Below are positions 1-12,647 of a stretch of DNA of 64,000 bases, one piece after another; within the stretch, counting starts at the first letter, position 1; each line of letters starts with the position of its first letter. The stretch is taken from assembly GCA_948567375.1 (NCBI GenBank), contig OX419762.1:42079034-42143033 (forward strand). The letters run 5' to 3'. The notes below the pieces were generated by a model. That model was not told the origin of the DNA, did no database searches, and worked only from the letters and a program-made list of their open reading frames with translations. Source of the stretch: Lunularia cruciata (Eukaryota; Streptophyta; Marchantiopsida; Lunulariales; Lunulariaceae). Both the position numbers and the translations under genes were made by a program.

Positions 1-3000
1 CATGCGGACATATAGGCTGAAATTGTGATTGTTGAGGCCCACCAACTTTGCATTCCCAAATGCCTCTTTGTGCCAATCAATAACAACAGACATTTGACAA
101 AACAAAAAACCAATTGAAGTGTGATCGAGAGCGAGTTCAACCGTTTCATATTTTTAATGGTGATGCAATACGAGGGTGTGGTGTCATGGTGGCAGGCACT
201 TTCTTGAAAAGCACAATAGATTTCTCAAGGGACAATGTGTCCAAGTTGTTGTCCGGACCAAAAAACACTTGTGTAACAATATCTTCCACAATCTTTTAAT
301 CCACAATAAATTCAAGGATATCACCACTCGTGCAGATGAAATGTTCTATCAAAACAGATGTTTTGTTTCAAAAAACTTCAATTTTTTCCTTGCTAGCTTT
401 TTGGTATTTCTCCCATTCAATAGGTTGTTAACTGGTATTGTGGTTTTCATAGTTTTCCTTGCGGAAAGGGGCCAAGTCGTACTTGGTGTTCTATCTCCAC
501 TAGTGTTTGGCCCTTGGCTGTCCTTTGCGCTTGAAGCATGCACAGAAGCAACACATCACTAAAGTGACCAGAGATTGTGTGTCACAATCGGTGTTGTACT
601 TTTCTTTTCTCTCTCTAGGAACACATAGGGTGCCTAGCTATGGAGACTATGGATCAGAGGACGTGGATAGACCCATGACTACTCATCTGAACACACTTGT
701 TACCTAACCGCTGGAACCCTCCTCTCTCTTGTAACTAGCATTTCTGATATTGGGAAGGGTAGTGACGTGCAACTTAACCTGTCATCAAAACACGCACTCC
801 TTGTCTGCTGGTCATCACCTCCAGCATTACCAAGAAGAAATACACAACAATCCTAGAAGGAAATAACCTAAGTGCAATGCCCGCACATCAATCCCACTAG
901 GCGTACAAATAGGCAAACAAGCACAAAGAGGATCCAATCACAAGAATATGACAATAATTCTCTGTGCTTTTTGTTGGAAAAGAGCTTCACACCCTTCTTG
1001 CTCTTTTATCAAGCTCATTTCAACCTCTACTCCAGGCCTCCTCAAATCTAAACTTCAGATTTCAACAATTTTCTATTCCAAGTGGAGAATTCCTATGTAT
1101 TCTTGTGGGAAACTCTATGCAGCTCATATAGCCATAAATTTTTTTGTAGCTTATGTTGGAGGGTTCTCAAATGAAATGGAAAGCCTGTAAGATAAGCTTT
1201 CCAGAGAGATAAAATAGGCCTCAATCAGATCACTACAGCTCCCTTGAAAAGCTCCCAAAGTTGGCCAGATGTTTCACAACTTTCACCCTAATTTTGAAAT
1301 CTCTATTTTAGGGTTTTTTCCCCTGGTTCTTGCAAACTTTCCCCTGATTTCTAAACCAGATGTACACTTTATCCTCAAAAACCACTCTTGAAATATTCAC
1401 TCTCAATCATAGTCACAAGGTGAGAGAATTGACATTCAATTAGGATTGAAGAAAGAAATGCTTCTCCGAGTTTATGGTAGTGTTTCAACAAAATTTGTTG
1501 CATCAGATCCCAATCTCTATAAGTCCAAAGCCAACTAAATTTTCCACAATAGTTTGTCGTGCTCTTGTCTACCACTTTGCAAAGTTTGATGGCCTAATCC
1601 AACCCCAATCTCTAGATATTGATCAATTTTTGAGATAGGCTAACTTGTGAGCTATGCAAACCCAGGTATACTTGATCCAAGACCCTGAATTCTCAATTTG
1701 AAGAATTCACATGAAATTTTCATACAAAGGTGCACAATCTACACAAAAAAAAATACTAGAAATTTTCATAAGGAAATTCAAACCATAGCTTGGGGAGTGA
1801 CCAAAACTCCAAACGTGATCATTAGCTCTTCTCCAACACCTTACATCCCATAAGCTTCAACTTCAATCAATTAGATCTAATTTAAAATTGACCCAAAACT
1901 ATAATTTCTTGCACCCGGTACTGTGAGCACTTTGTCTTCTCTGCAATCCCACTGACAAATAGTGAAAATGTGTCAAGAAGCTCCCTCAATTGACTACTTT
2001 GTGCTCCTGGGTATGAATTTAACCCCCCTTGACTCAATTGATCATATCTCTCTTATAATCAGTTCAAATTGTGTGATTTTTGTCTCCAAATTATAGCTTG
2101 TCATCTTTTCTTTCCAACCGTGTCCCTTGTTGCTTGAATAGCATCTATGAACTCCCTTGATGGTCAAAAAACTCCAGATTTTTCTCTTTGGACCCAAGCT
2201 TTTGCACCTTTGTCTTTTAGTCTTTTTACTTTTTGACAAATGGACCTCACAACTCCACCTTGAAGCTTATGAGCAAAAATTTATGCATTCCCCAACTATG
2301 GAAAGATACATACTATCAAATCCCAGACATTTTCATAAGTAAGCACCGGAAGGACAATAGGATCTGGGTTTCACATTACCGAGTCCACAAACATCACCCC
2401 AAAACATGCTACCAACCAATCCCGTAAGTTGTCTTGTTAAATCTAAAGCCTGATGAGAAAAGGATTTGGGAGTGACAGATTGGGAGTATGGAACATCTCA
2501 TGCTCGAATGCTTTCTTCGATGCTCTAACACTCAATCTCTGCTACAACTCTCACTCCCCACTTCCAATGTCCTTCTCCCCTCGAGACTCTTCAAACTAAA
2601 ACTCACCCGTCTCTCCACTTGCACTCATCTTTATTCATTAAAGCACTCAAACATGATAGGATTGTAACCCACGTGGCCAATCACATACATGTACATAGAT
2701 GGCAACATCTCATCCGTCGGATCTAGCATACAACCTACCCCACTAACATGGAGATAAACTATGAAAAGTCACTTTTTTACGGCCTATGCAAACCACACCA
2801 CGACACCAGTGATTAGCAAGCCAAACTCAAGAGCGTGAGGGAGCTTGAATGGTGTTTTACGCAACATGGTATGTCAAGTAAGATGAGAACACTTCTTATG
2901 ACAAATCTACGCAACATTTCAGGACAAAAAATTCAATTCTTATTTTTAGCATCCAGGAAAACTTATATTATCTAACTATGGCATCTCAAAATAGCATGAC

Positions 3001-3154
3001 ACATTTGAGGAGATCTGGGTTACTCTGACATTGAACGCCCCTTGGTAAACTATGCACCCCTCTTTTGCCAAAAGGAGACACTCTACTATAGATAGCATGG
3101 CAAGTTTATCGAAATATTTCTCATTGATAATTTACAAATTGATTTTGATTTTTC
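1..3154. other. AT-rich stretch without a supportable gene
   Basis: No reading frame here resembles a protein I recognise, and the longest frame is about 130 codons. The minus-strand reading of roughly 1-330 looks weakly protein-like over about 60 codons before stops break it, so a decayed transposon coding segment is possible. Base composition matches the transposon-rich parts of the window rather than the gene island. No tRNA, rRNA or LTR ends were seen. Confidence 0.5.
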
Positions 3155-3177
3155 TATATATATATATATATATATAT
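3155..3177. repeat. (TA)n microsatellite
   Basis: About eleven uninterrupted TA dinucleotides lie just upstream of the first minisatellite block. Confidence 0.9.
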
Positions 3178-3199
3178 GCAATTTACTATATGAGAGGCC

Positions 3200-3690
3200 C
3201 CTAGGTGTGCATCTATGTTTTCCTTGCATATATGGATGCTTAAGTTTATGATATATAAATAAGCGCCTATGTTGATCTTATTTAGTCGTGTTCTTAGGTT
3301 TGCCAAACATAGTTGACTGCCTAGATTTACCTTGCATAAGTGGGTGTCTAGGGTTGCCACCCATAGGTGTGCACCTAGCCTTGCTTGGACCTAGTAAGAA
3401 TACCTCAGTTTTGCCATACGCAAAAAAGATGTTGAAGGTTCTAGTCTTTGGGGCCTATATGACTGAGGCAGAGTCATGTGTATCATGCCTCAATGTACAG
3501 TTTTTATTTATGTTTTGAAAAATAAAAGTTTCTCAAATCTTGAGGCATTTCACCAAACATGGTATATCGAGAACTAAGTTTGAGGGAAAAAAAAGCATAC
3601 TATCTATCAACTTAATTTTAAGAGAATTAATACTCCAAATTTTTGTTCCACGATGATTATATCTTTTAAATATGTATAAATATATGATTT
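3200..3690. repeat. Dispersed repeat copy A with 27-bp minisatellite
   Basis: From 3218 to 3379 the sequence is a degenerate tandem array of 27-bp units with approximate consensus TTTRCCATGCATAAGTGGG followed by TGCCTAGG. Unit starts fall at 3218, 3245, 3272, 3299, 3326 and 3353. The array and its right flank, including the phrase around 3430-3560 containing GAGGCAGAGTCATGTG, reappear at 5755-6215 in the same orientation with scattered substitutions. Because 27 is a multiple of three, each reading frame without a stop becomes a 9-residue peptide repeat. That explains the short open frames here, which are unlikely to be genes. The repeat family is unknown. Confidence 0.8.
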
Positions 3691-3937
3691 ATCTCAAGAT
3701 ATAATTTTTCTTTGTATTTTTCACATCATAGATATACAATTATTATAAATAATAATTATTTAGTGATAATTATGATTTATTGCATGGTTATTATGGGTGA
3801 TTTTTTCAATAGTTTTAATTCTAGCAAGGAGCAGAAATTCAAAGTACAAGAACTCCATTTAGACTTATATAACATCACTTTGATTATATAGATTTATATG
3901 TTGGCGTTAGAAATGTAAGCCATAATACTGATTCACA

Positions 3938-4106
3938 GCTTTTTAATATTCTATTGAATCCTTAGGTTTTTGGAACGGTAGCAGTTGAGTATTTGAGTTG
4001 GAGAGAATAAAATCTACTTTTTTCACACCATGTTTTTAAATCTTCTATTGAATCCTTAGGTTTTTTTAGAATTGTAGCAGTTGAGTATTTGAGTTGGAGA
4101 GAATCC
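3938..4106. repeat. Tandem duplication of about 94 bp
   Basis: The segment beginning TTCTATTGAATCCTTAGG near 3949 is repeated from about 4043. Both copies continue through GTAGCAGTTGAGTATTTGAG, with small indels between them. The second copy abuts the start of the dispersed repeat at 4104. No coding content is visible. Confidence 0.8.
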
Positions 4107-5260
4107 CATATTTTACTTTACGGGGAGCATCGACATTCGTTACGGATAGGGGGTAAGGGGTATTTGTAAGTTTTACGGGTATTTATCCGCAACCACAAAA
4201 GTTTTACGGGCATGGAAATTAGAGGGTTTCAGTTCAAAAAGGCACGGGACGCTAACGGATACGGGACATGTACTGTAACCAAAATGTCATGCAAAATTGA
4301 ATGGGATATAAATTTAGTATCGGGCTAGCGAAGGTTATAATGGGGAGTAGTTGTTGGAAATATGGCGTACGGGAGGTTTAGAGCGAGAGTGTCTAAGGAA
4401 ATAAGTAAAGGGTATGAATGAAAACCTGTCTAGGTATGCCATGTGTCATCGCTGAAAATAGGGAAATAAGTGTCATGTGTCATAGCTGGGATTCAAACAC
4501 TCATCGGTAATGGTAGAGATTGGAGTATAATAATTAAAGAGAAATAGGTGGGGGCAAATGTGAATTTGAAATATGGTAAGAGGTAAGGCAACCGAAGCTT
4601 TTCGAATTCAATTTGTGAAGATCCAAGTTCTCCAAATTCAAATTTGATTCGAATGTTGTGCAGGTGCCAAGGTGGAGGGGGAGGTTATACACCACACCTT
4701 CTGAAGAGAATTCTTGGCGTGTTCATATTGTTACAGTACTTGAGTGAAAACATTCATGGTGTGCTGACTTTTAGCATTCACTCTTGGAAATTTGACCGAT
4801 TAGTGATCATGTAGAGTTTGTTATCATCTAGATCTGAGTAAGTAACCAGCTTACTCATACATAGATTCCAGTTCTCTTGTCGGTCTCCATCATTCCAATC
4901 CCATCTCAGATCCTGCACACATTAGTAGTTGCATTCCCGTACCTGGATTTGTATAGATTTTGAAAATGGATTGCTCTATAGCATCAGTGCCATTTATGGC
5001 TACTCCAGGAAAAGAGAGTGTCTCTTTTCACACTTGTGAGTAAAGCAAAGTGCCTTGCACTTGCTATTTCTATTTGAGCAAGAGTAAAAAGTAAGGAGAG
5101 AATGAAAGATTCAGAATGGTATCCCATTACTATAGCCAAATCTTGGATTATTTGGAAGATCTTGAGCACTTAAAACAAATCCTTGGGTGCACTAGCAAGA
5201 AACACATCAATAACATTCAATTACATGGCAATTTTTCTGGTGAGATTTGGTAATGGATTT
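4104..5260 (+). repeat. Dispersed repeat, copy 1 of a 1.15-kb unknown family
   Basis: This segment is homologous along its length to 14837-16017 in the same orientation, with small insertions and deletions. Shared landmarks include TTACGGATAGRGGGTRARGG near the left end, the phrase around 4660-4800 (GGTTATACACMAMACCTTC onward), and GGCAATTTTYCKGTGAGATT at the right end. A relic reading frame runs through the right third: 4966-5215 in this copy, with stops, and a better-preserved 15716-16000 in the other. The left part is non-coding, so it may be an LTR or a 5' untranslated segment of a transposon. I cannot assign it to a superfamily. Confidence 0.7.
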
Positions 5261-5668
5261 TATTGTTTTAACTTTGATCAAAGTAAAATCAAAAGCCAAT
5301 ATTTTAGAATAAGCATCAATAATGCATCATATTGTGCATATAGCTTTCTTGTTTGCTTTTTTTTAGAAGTTTCTCCTAAGTAAATTAGCTAGAGTTAAAG
5401 TAAACCATTAATACTAAAACTAAATCTAATATGTTGTTATATAATGGCAGATGCTTTAAAGAGTAATTTCTCACTTCTTTTAAGAATTGTGGTCTATTTC
5501 CTACGATCCAATATTTTGTGCTAATATTTAAGAATTTCACCATATCCAAGAAACTATTTTTATTATTTTAGATTAAGAAAAGGCATCCAAAATATGCTTC
5601 CTCTTTTCCATATCTATTTATTTTGCTTTGAGAACAAGCATAACTATATCAGGCATATGGTGTTTAGA
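5231..5668. other. AT-rich spacer, nothing recognised
   Basis: This spacer lies between the dispersed repeat and the second minisatellite block. It contains no frame longer than about 75 codons, no splice-like structure and no internal repeat that I could see. Confidence 0.5.
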
Positions 5669-6215
5669 TTTGCCATGCATAAGCAGGCACCAAGGTTTAA
5701 TATACTACACAGAGGTAGGTGTCTGAGTTTGAGATGTATAAGTAGGCATCCAAGTTTACCATGCATAGGTGTGCATCTATGTTTTCATTGCGTATATGGA
5801 TGCTTAAGTTCATAATGTATAAAGAAGCCCCTATGTTGATCTCATTTAGTCGTGTTATTAGGTTTGCCAAACATAGTTGACCGCTTAGATTTACCTTGCA
5901 TAAGTGGGTGCCACGCATATGTGTGCACCTGTGCTTGGACCTAGTAAGAATACCTCAGTTTTGACATACGCAACATAATTGTTGAAGGTTCTAGTCTTTG
6001 AGGCCTATATGACTGAGGCAGAGTCATGTGTATCATGCCTTGGTGTACAATTTTTATTTATGTTTTGAAAAATAAAAGTTCCTCAAGTCTTGAGGCATTT
6101 CTCCAAACATGGTATTTCGAGAACTAAGTTTGAGGACGAAAAGCCTAATTATCTATCAACTTAATTTTAAGAGAATTATATTCCAAATTTTTTATCCAAG
6201 ATGATTAGAATACTG
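5669..6215. repeat. Dispersed repeat copy B with 27-bp minisatellite
   Basis: This is the second copy of the block at 3200-3690. Here the array is longer: 27-bp units start at 5669, 5728, 5755, 5782, 5809, 5836, 5863 and 5890, with one irregular 32-bp unit at 5696. The flank 5940-6215 matches 3400-3690, including the polypurine-like stretch and the phrase ending in TTGAGGCATTTCWCCAAAC. The extra units on the left suggest expansion or contraction of the array after the duplication. Confidence 0.8.
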
Positions 6216-9200
6216 GTGCTCAACACCTGACCCATCTGTAGCAATTTTGTACTGAGATGTGGAGCTAAGTATCACCCCTCATTCTGGATGCTCTACACAC
6301 CTCCATACGGACTTTTGATTTCGTTAAAGCAACCCACTGCAGTCCTTTCCAATGTCTGTTTCTTGCACGACAGAAGGGAAGTGATACTTTACTCCTCAGA
6401 TACCCGGCCCTCGAACACCGTTGACGATCTTCATTTCCTGGAGTACCGAGTATCATGGCTGAATCCAAGCTCGACTGTTGCGCTGTGAACTGAGTTGTGA
6501 ATGCAAGATACTGGAAGCGAAATGATTTCAATTCCTTAAGTTGGAGTACTGTGAAAAGCGGCAACAACAGTTTGACTTTGATCGGAGAGAATCCATGCAC
6601 TGTTTCTGATTTATAATCAGATCGTATTAAACGCACCGATTTATAAAGATGAAGAGTATAAAGGTGGGCCATTATAAGCTGTAGCTTGAGTGACATCAAT
6701 GATTAGCGTCTCGCTCAAGCCTCACTATGTCAATGTGGTTAATACTTGAAAACTTAACTGTCCATAACGATACGTAATGGTATAGCTTCGAAGTGCATGA
6801 TCAGGTGTTGCTGGATGAACTCTCACATTCGGCTCCAGAACTTCGGTGCATGATTAGAGTGTCAGGACAAGAAGCATGCGAACGTGCTGGGCATGCAGGA
6901 ACTGCTCACGGGTACTGCAGAAGGAGGCTTATGGAGAAAGGATAATCTCTGGTGTTAGAATGTCGGAGCTTCTTCCGTTCCCTGTAAATATAAGTGAAGC
7001 CTAGAGTACAGATTGGAAACACCAGGGAAGTAAAGATTCCGAGAACTGATAGCAACTGTAGAGAAAGTTCCATGATCTGCAGTTGTGGTGGATGCACCCT
7101 TTGAGATTGCCAGGAAGGTTTCATTCATGCCCCTGGCTGTAGATAATGCTGGTAATCAGGAACATTAAATACATCATCATGTTCTCGCGAGTCCTGCTTA
7201 CCGTAGCTAGGAGGAAGAGGAGCTTTGAAGCCTTGAAGCTAGGAGGAAGAGGAGCTTTTTGTGGGTGCTAACGATGGTTCTAGAACCGATCGTTGCACTG
7301 ATAATGGCCTTCAACTTCGCTGTCGAAGGAACAACAAATTCCCTGTCTCAACTCTGATTTAGAACAAAATGTGAGCCCTGCGGAATGTCACATGGGTGCA
7401 CAACAAACGACCCGCAGAACAAGAGCTCCAACAGGACAAAGCCGTAAGCTAGAAGAGGCGGCTTACGACCAAGAATTGCAGAAGCAAACACTCGGCAACA
7501 ACACAAGATCTATGCTTGCCGCAGCTGTCGGTGGAGCCTTCACTTACGCGGGTCGGCGAGAGAAAGGAATGTGGAGTTTGAAGAATTGGAACGATATATA
7601 GAGTCTTCTAATGTACATCCAATCCGAGGAAATGTCTGAGAGGTCACAGAAAAGGTGACAACATCTCGCAGCAGCAGCAGTGGCAGCACATCGATATCGT
7701 TTCGGTATATTTGTTGTACAATTTTATGCAATCGAATTGAGAATCCATCACTCGTCATTACTCGACAGCCTGTCCGTAGAACAAATCTGCTTGTGATATA
7801 TATAGGTATACGAGAACAGATGCAGTTCTGTTCTGGGAACGGGTTATCCAGAATTCATGAGGTGCAAATGATTGATCAACAAGATGTATATAATTGACAA
7901 TGCTAGAATAGTGAGAAATCCATAAGGTAGAATGTATCAAATGTAACTTGAAACAAAGGCATAATTGAACAAATTGAGAATAACATAAGGCTAACTGACT
8001 AGTATACCACCATGAAATCGAGAACTCTATACACCATGAAATCGAGAACTCTATGCAAACAACTGCGAGAAATAGATAACGCTATGTAAAAGACTGTCAG
8101 TAAGCAATGTGTGAATGATAAAAATAAAAGACGTGGGCTGGAGTCGGGTAGGAACACCGTATACACCAGAGGAGGTCCCATGAAGCAGGCAAAGAGCGAA
8201 GGAAACATAATAGAGAGGGAATTAGTTGGGGAATGGAGGAGTGGAACAATGCAAGAGCTCTAGGATTGTGTGGCTGCAGAGACAAACTTGTCTAAGTGTA
8301 ACAGGGTAACGAGAGCTAAGCGAAAAAGGACAAGATATAAAGTATATCACAACAAGTCCTGAGACTGCTAAACAGCAAAGGGGAAGCAGAAGGCAGCATA
8401 GTAAACCTTCACTAAAACACATGTGAACTTCATCAGTGCCGCAGTAGCTGAGCAATTGTCAATACCGAGTTTCCAATTGTCAGTACCTCTCATACCGAGT
8501 TTCTGCTTGTGATATATGTACAGTTGGATTTATTGTTTTGCTCAATAACCCTCGAGCTCAATGAAATCTCTGTGTATCATCCCCCATTGCAATAATACCC
8601 AGTGAAACAATGAATTAAAATTAATGTTCTTAAGTCTTCTTAAAATTTATGGTGACTATCATCATGAATTTTAAGAACACTTAGGAACACTTAAGAGCGA
8701 ATATACTCCTCTGAGAAATGGCGCATTAGCTCGATTCTTTGAAACCACCGCACACTAGATGAACAAGAAGGATATGTTAGGCATCCATGCGTAGGTAGAA
8801 TCAAACAAGTTATACCAAGACTCAGAAAATTGTCGGAGTCTACCAAAGATTATAAAAGGGACAGAAGAGATGAGATACACTTTGGCATTTTGGAATTAGA
8901 CTTTTTAGGTTAAACAAAACATGAGTGAAGAAAGGAATCTGGTCTGATTAGATACGATAGATAATATACTTGTCCGTGGGTGGATTGTGGCTTTCCTATC
9001 GTATCAAGTAATTCAGCCAAACGTAGTAAACAAAGTTATTGTGTTAATATTCTTCAAACTTGGCAACTTGTGCCAAAGAATTCCCTATTCACCCAAATTA
9101 AACGTTCCCCATAAACTTAATAAAACATAGATAAATTTGAAAAATACTTCAAATAAATTTCATCCTAAACACATTTTGCGAAAAACTAGCTAGCTTATGT

Positions 9201-9315
9201 ACCAGTACTAGCTTCGAGTGGATTCCTAAACTCCAAGTTATAGATTAGTTCCCTTTGTTTGGTCCCATCCCATATGTTTGATAAGACAAATCCGGAGCTC
9301 TTAATCTCGTTCTCC
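6216..9315. other. Low-copy intergenic DNA, no supportable gene
   Basis: Base composition rises towards that of the gene island, and no similarity to the transposons elsewhere in the window was seen. Small open frames exist. A 144-codon frame on the minus strand (6265-6699) and a 76-codon frame on the plus strand (7371-7601) match nothing I know. A 72-codon minus-strand frame (6906-7124) contains one hydrophobic, membrane-anchor-like stretch (VLGIFTSLVFPICTLGF). None has neighbouring exons I could connect by splice sites. The tract could hold the regulatory or untranslated end of the adjacent HNL locus. A 24-bp duplication (ACCATGAAATCGAGAACTCT) sits at about 8008-8056. Confidence 0.45.
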
Positions 9316-9505
9316 CTAACGAATATGCAAATATCGGATTCTATCTTTGCGAAAATATTTAGGTAATCCTTTGAATTTCTCGCAATGAGATATCGTCAAC
9401 TTGGTTAACTGTCTAACGAATATGCAAATGTCGGATTCTATCTTTGCGAAAAAATTTAGGTAATCCTTTGAATTTCTCGCAATGAGATATCGTCAACTTG
9501 GTTAA
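9316..9505 (-). repeat. 97-bp-period tandem duplication of the last LRR-coding segment
   Basis: Bases 9316-9408 and 9413-9505 are near-identical 93-bp copies separated by 4 bp. On the minus strand each encodes the same terminal leucine-rich repeat (start LTKLTISHCEKFKGLPK, end LHIR) followed by the same TAG stop. The copy at 9413-9505 is the real end of the HNL reading frame. The copy at 9316-9408 is a redundant downstream duplicate that would lie in the 3' untranslated region. Confidence 0.85.
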
Positions 9506-11154
9506 AGGTCTCATTTCTTCTAAATCCTCCGGCAATCCGATGAAATCTTCACAATCTATAATCCCTAAAGACTGCAAATTAACAAGATTACCCATGGAGG
9601 GTGGAAAGCCTTTAAATTTTGGACAGCGCATAACCGTAAGAAAATTTAATGTAGCTAAATCACTTAGACGAGCGGGTAGACCTTCAAACTTCTCACAAGA
9701 ATCTATATCCAATACTTCTAGATTCGTTTGACATATACTTTCAGGTAATCTCACAAGATCATTACAAAGCGATATGAAAACATGAGTTAAATTCCTAAAC
9801 CGACTACCGACAAGAAAATCGTCCTTCAGGCCGTCTATTCCCGCTAAGGATAAAACCTGAAGATTCTCGACTGGTCTCAAGGACGAGTGCAACGGAGCCT
9901 TGTTGGAGCCTTCCATCAGGCCGTGCAGAGCCGCAAGGCCTTTACCCTGACTCTGTAGCCTCCCGTGCGTGTAGGCAGCACCGCTGTCACGTCGCAACAC
10001 CGCACTCGACTCAGCGTCACACGGACGGACCGAACTCACGGACTCTTCACTCGCTGCCGTTATGCTGTAGACGAAAGATGCTTTACAGTCGAAAATTTGA
10101 AGACATTCCCGGTTTTGAAGGTCCCCCAAGCTCTTAGGGGCCACTCTCAATCCATCCCTGCTTCGGATAACACGGTGAGATTCCGATTGCAGGAAACTGG
10201 CTGAAAAACCACATAATCTCGGTAGATTGCCCAAAATCAACTCATCAAACCCAGATAACTGGCCGAAAGATTGACATACAGTTTTTAGACCGTAACAGCT
10301 CTTAATCATTAAATCAAGCAACTCGGGAAGATGACCAAAGCTCTCTGGTAGAGTACTCAGTCCACTACACTCCACAATGCTTAAATACCGTAATGCCAAA
10401 AGTCCACCAAAGCTTTCTGGCAGGGTCTGTAGAACCGAGCATTTCTCAAACTCCAACCTTTCAAGACACTTCATCTGGCCAAATGCCTCTGGAAGTTTTT
10501 TCAAGAAGGGAAGGTTTTTCAACCTCAACTCAGTTAGAGAGGACCAACAACCTGCAAGATTCGGTACAGTTGGAATAGGCCCTAGACTAGCCCATGCTTG
10601 AAGAGATGTACAATTCTTAATAGTCAACGTCCGTAAGGATCTGGATTGCAACAGTGAACAGGGAAGCCATTCTAACCCAGGACTTTGGATGGACAAGTCT
10701 TCGAGAACGGGGATGAAGCCAATACTCTCTGGTAATTTCTTCAAACGCTTATCGGAAAGCCGAATCCGGAAGATTCTCAGGCCGGTCAACTCGTGAAAGT
10801 TCTCAGGGAAATGCACCGAGTCACAATTTTCCAGCAAGAGCACCGCCAAATTAGAGAGACGTGCTACATTTTCTTCCCGAATCGGCCAGCATTTGCTACC
10901 TAGCCACCACTGACTCCCGACGCCCGTGACTTGGAGCATTTAATCATGTGTAACATGCCAAGACTCTTCGGGAACCTCGCGCATTCCGTCATGCTTACGT
11001 TCGATATCCTCAACAAGCGCATGCGTCCTAATCTCGCGAAGGCCTCCCAATGGAACTGCAGAGGACTTTCTTTGCTAGAAGAGCCCGACCACCGACTCTT
11101 CCTCCGCGAGTGGACAAGAAGCGACAACAACTCTGTGTTGGCAATCCCTTCTTC
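9413..11154 (-). other. LRR segment of the HNL relic
   Basis: About 580 residues of plant-type leucine-rich repeats of 23-25 residues, with the spacing LxxLxxLxIxxCxxLxxLPESFGxL, are clearest from 10930 down to 10250 and again from 9860 to 9420. The middle part (about 9960-10200) is less regular and Ser/Arg-rich. The exon starts after acceptor GTGCAG at 11155-11160. The first repeats (residues RLGRMRLLRISN) are in one frame, and from about 10938 reading moves to another, so one indel has occurred. The C-terminus ends LHIR-stop at 9413. Confidence 0.8.
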
Positions 11155-11341
11155 CTGCACGTGACCAGGATTCAAACTGCGTCATCGAAACTTGTCTCAA
11201 AATAACAATGACCTCACGACATCTTGACAATGTTAAAACATGCCCATAATACTCTAAGCTATCAACTGCGTATTATGCTCCAAAGTAACCAGAACTTCAG
11301 CTTCTCTGCCACTATGTTCTGAATAGTTTGCTTATCCTCAC

Positions 11342-12448
11342 CTTGTACTTTCCCAATACAATTTCTACATCCTGGATGTCCCATAGCCCTCTGCAAAGTT
11401 CTGGACGTTCATGCACAGGTCGATTGATACTCTTCGCCATGTCCCTGAGCTGTTGGTGAATGTAAACTTTCTGCTCAGAACAACCTGTCCGTGAGAGTCG
11501 TACCAAAGACCTCCTCTCCAAGTTTTTTAAGGTGACGTGTGACAATACTTCTTTCGATCTTGGGAGCTCAAGTGCAACTTTTAGCACATCTACTCCGTAT
11601 TGCGTCAATTTTGGACCATACATATCGAACCCCGCCAGGTCCAAGAACATTCGTTGCTCAAGCTCGCCCAGGTTCTCATAGCTCAATCTTAGTATCCTCC
11701 ATAGCCTATCATCTTTCACATTCCCTCCGTCCAAGGGTGCTGCCATCTCCAATCTGCAAACTGCGGCCCTCCAACTAGACACGTCTCTCGTCCCGTTGAG
11801 ATAACTTCCCATTACCTCCACTCCAAGAGGTAATCCCGAGCATCTATCCACAATTTCTCCTATCAAGTTTCCCGGGATTTCTTCCGGTACACCGTCGGCG
11901 AAGTGAGCCTCAAAGAGCTCCCTTGATTCTTTCCCGGAAAGAAATGGAACTTCATGGACGATCGTTCTAGTCGCTAGGCTGCGAGCCTGACAGGTGACTG
12001 ACTATAAGACGACTCCCGGTCTCACGGAAATATGAATCCCACAGCTTCAGTATCTTGTGCTCCTTCTCGTTGCGAGAGTAACGTCATCTATGACCATCAA
12101 AATCTTCCGTCCACTGATATGCATCAACACTTCGTCTTCATGAAGAGGCACTTTGGTCCCAGTTCTTTTGTAAAGATGGCTACAAACCAAGCTCCGAAAA
12201 CTGCAACTTGCCAGCTTTTGCTGTGCGTTTTCCACAAAGCATATGAACTCAAACAGGTGGCTTATCTTGAGAACAACTTGTTTTGCTAACGTCGTCTTCC
12301 CGATACCGCCCATGCCCACCAAGATCACCGGTAAAGAGCTTGGAGCCTGTAAGTGAAGTCTCTTGACAAGTTCCTCCACCCGGCCAGATGCACCACCAAG
12401 TACCTCTGGGAGTCGGAGAACCCACTTGAAAAGCACATTCCTTTGCAC
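11342..12448 (-). other. NB-ARC segment of the HNL relic
   Basis: This single exon carries the nucleotide-binding switch of plant NLRs in the expected order: P-loop GMGGIGKTTLAKQ (about 12295-12325), kinase-2 KILMVIDDV (about 12080-12106), RNBS-B-like GSRLIV (in the shifted frame, about 12010-12027), CSGLPLGVEVMGSYLNG (GLPL box, about 11790-11840), RNBS-D-like MFLDLAGFDMYG (about 11620-11650), and IHQQLRDMAKSI where intact proteins have MHD followed by QLRDxGR. The MHD to IHQ change is itself unusual. The section between kinase-2 and about 12005 is readable only in a frame shifted by one base. Exon 4 ends at AAG with donor GTGAGG (11342/11341). Confidence 0.85.
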
Positions 12449-12647
12449 CTGCACCACTTAAGGTTTAGCAATCACGTTCTATAAATCTGGCCGGGGATAC
12501 AACCGCAACCATAAGACTACAAAGTGCATACTTCCACTATTCGTTTGGAGGATTAACGTTAATGATGTATGCAAAAAGCCATTATTTACGATATCGCTTC
12601 TGACATGTTCGAATAGTAGTTACTTTGCCGTTGCGGTTCAAACTCAC

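Noticed and set aside
6265..6699. 144-codon minus-strand frame
   Set aside because: No protein-like composition or homologue, and no splice-consistent neighbours. Treated as chance.
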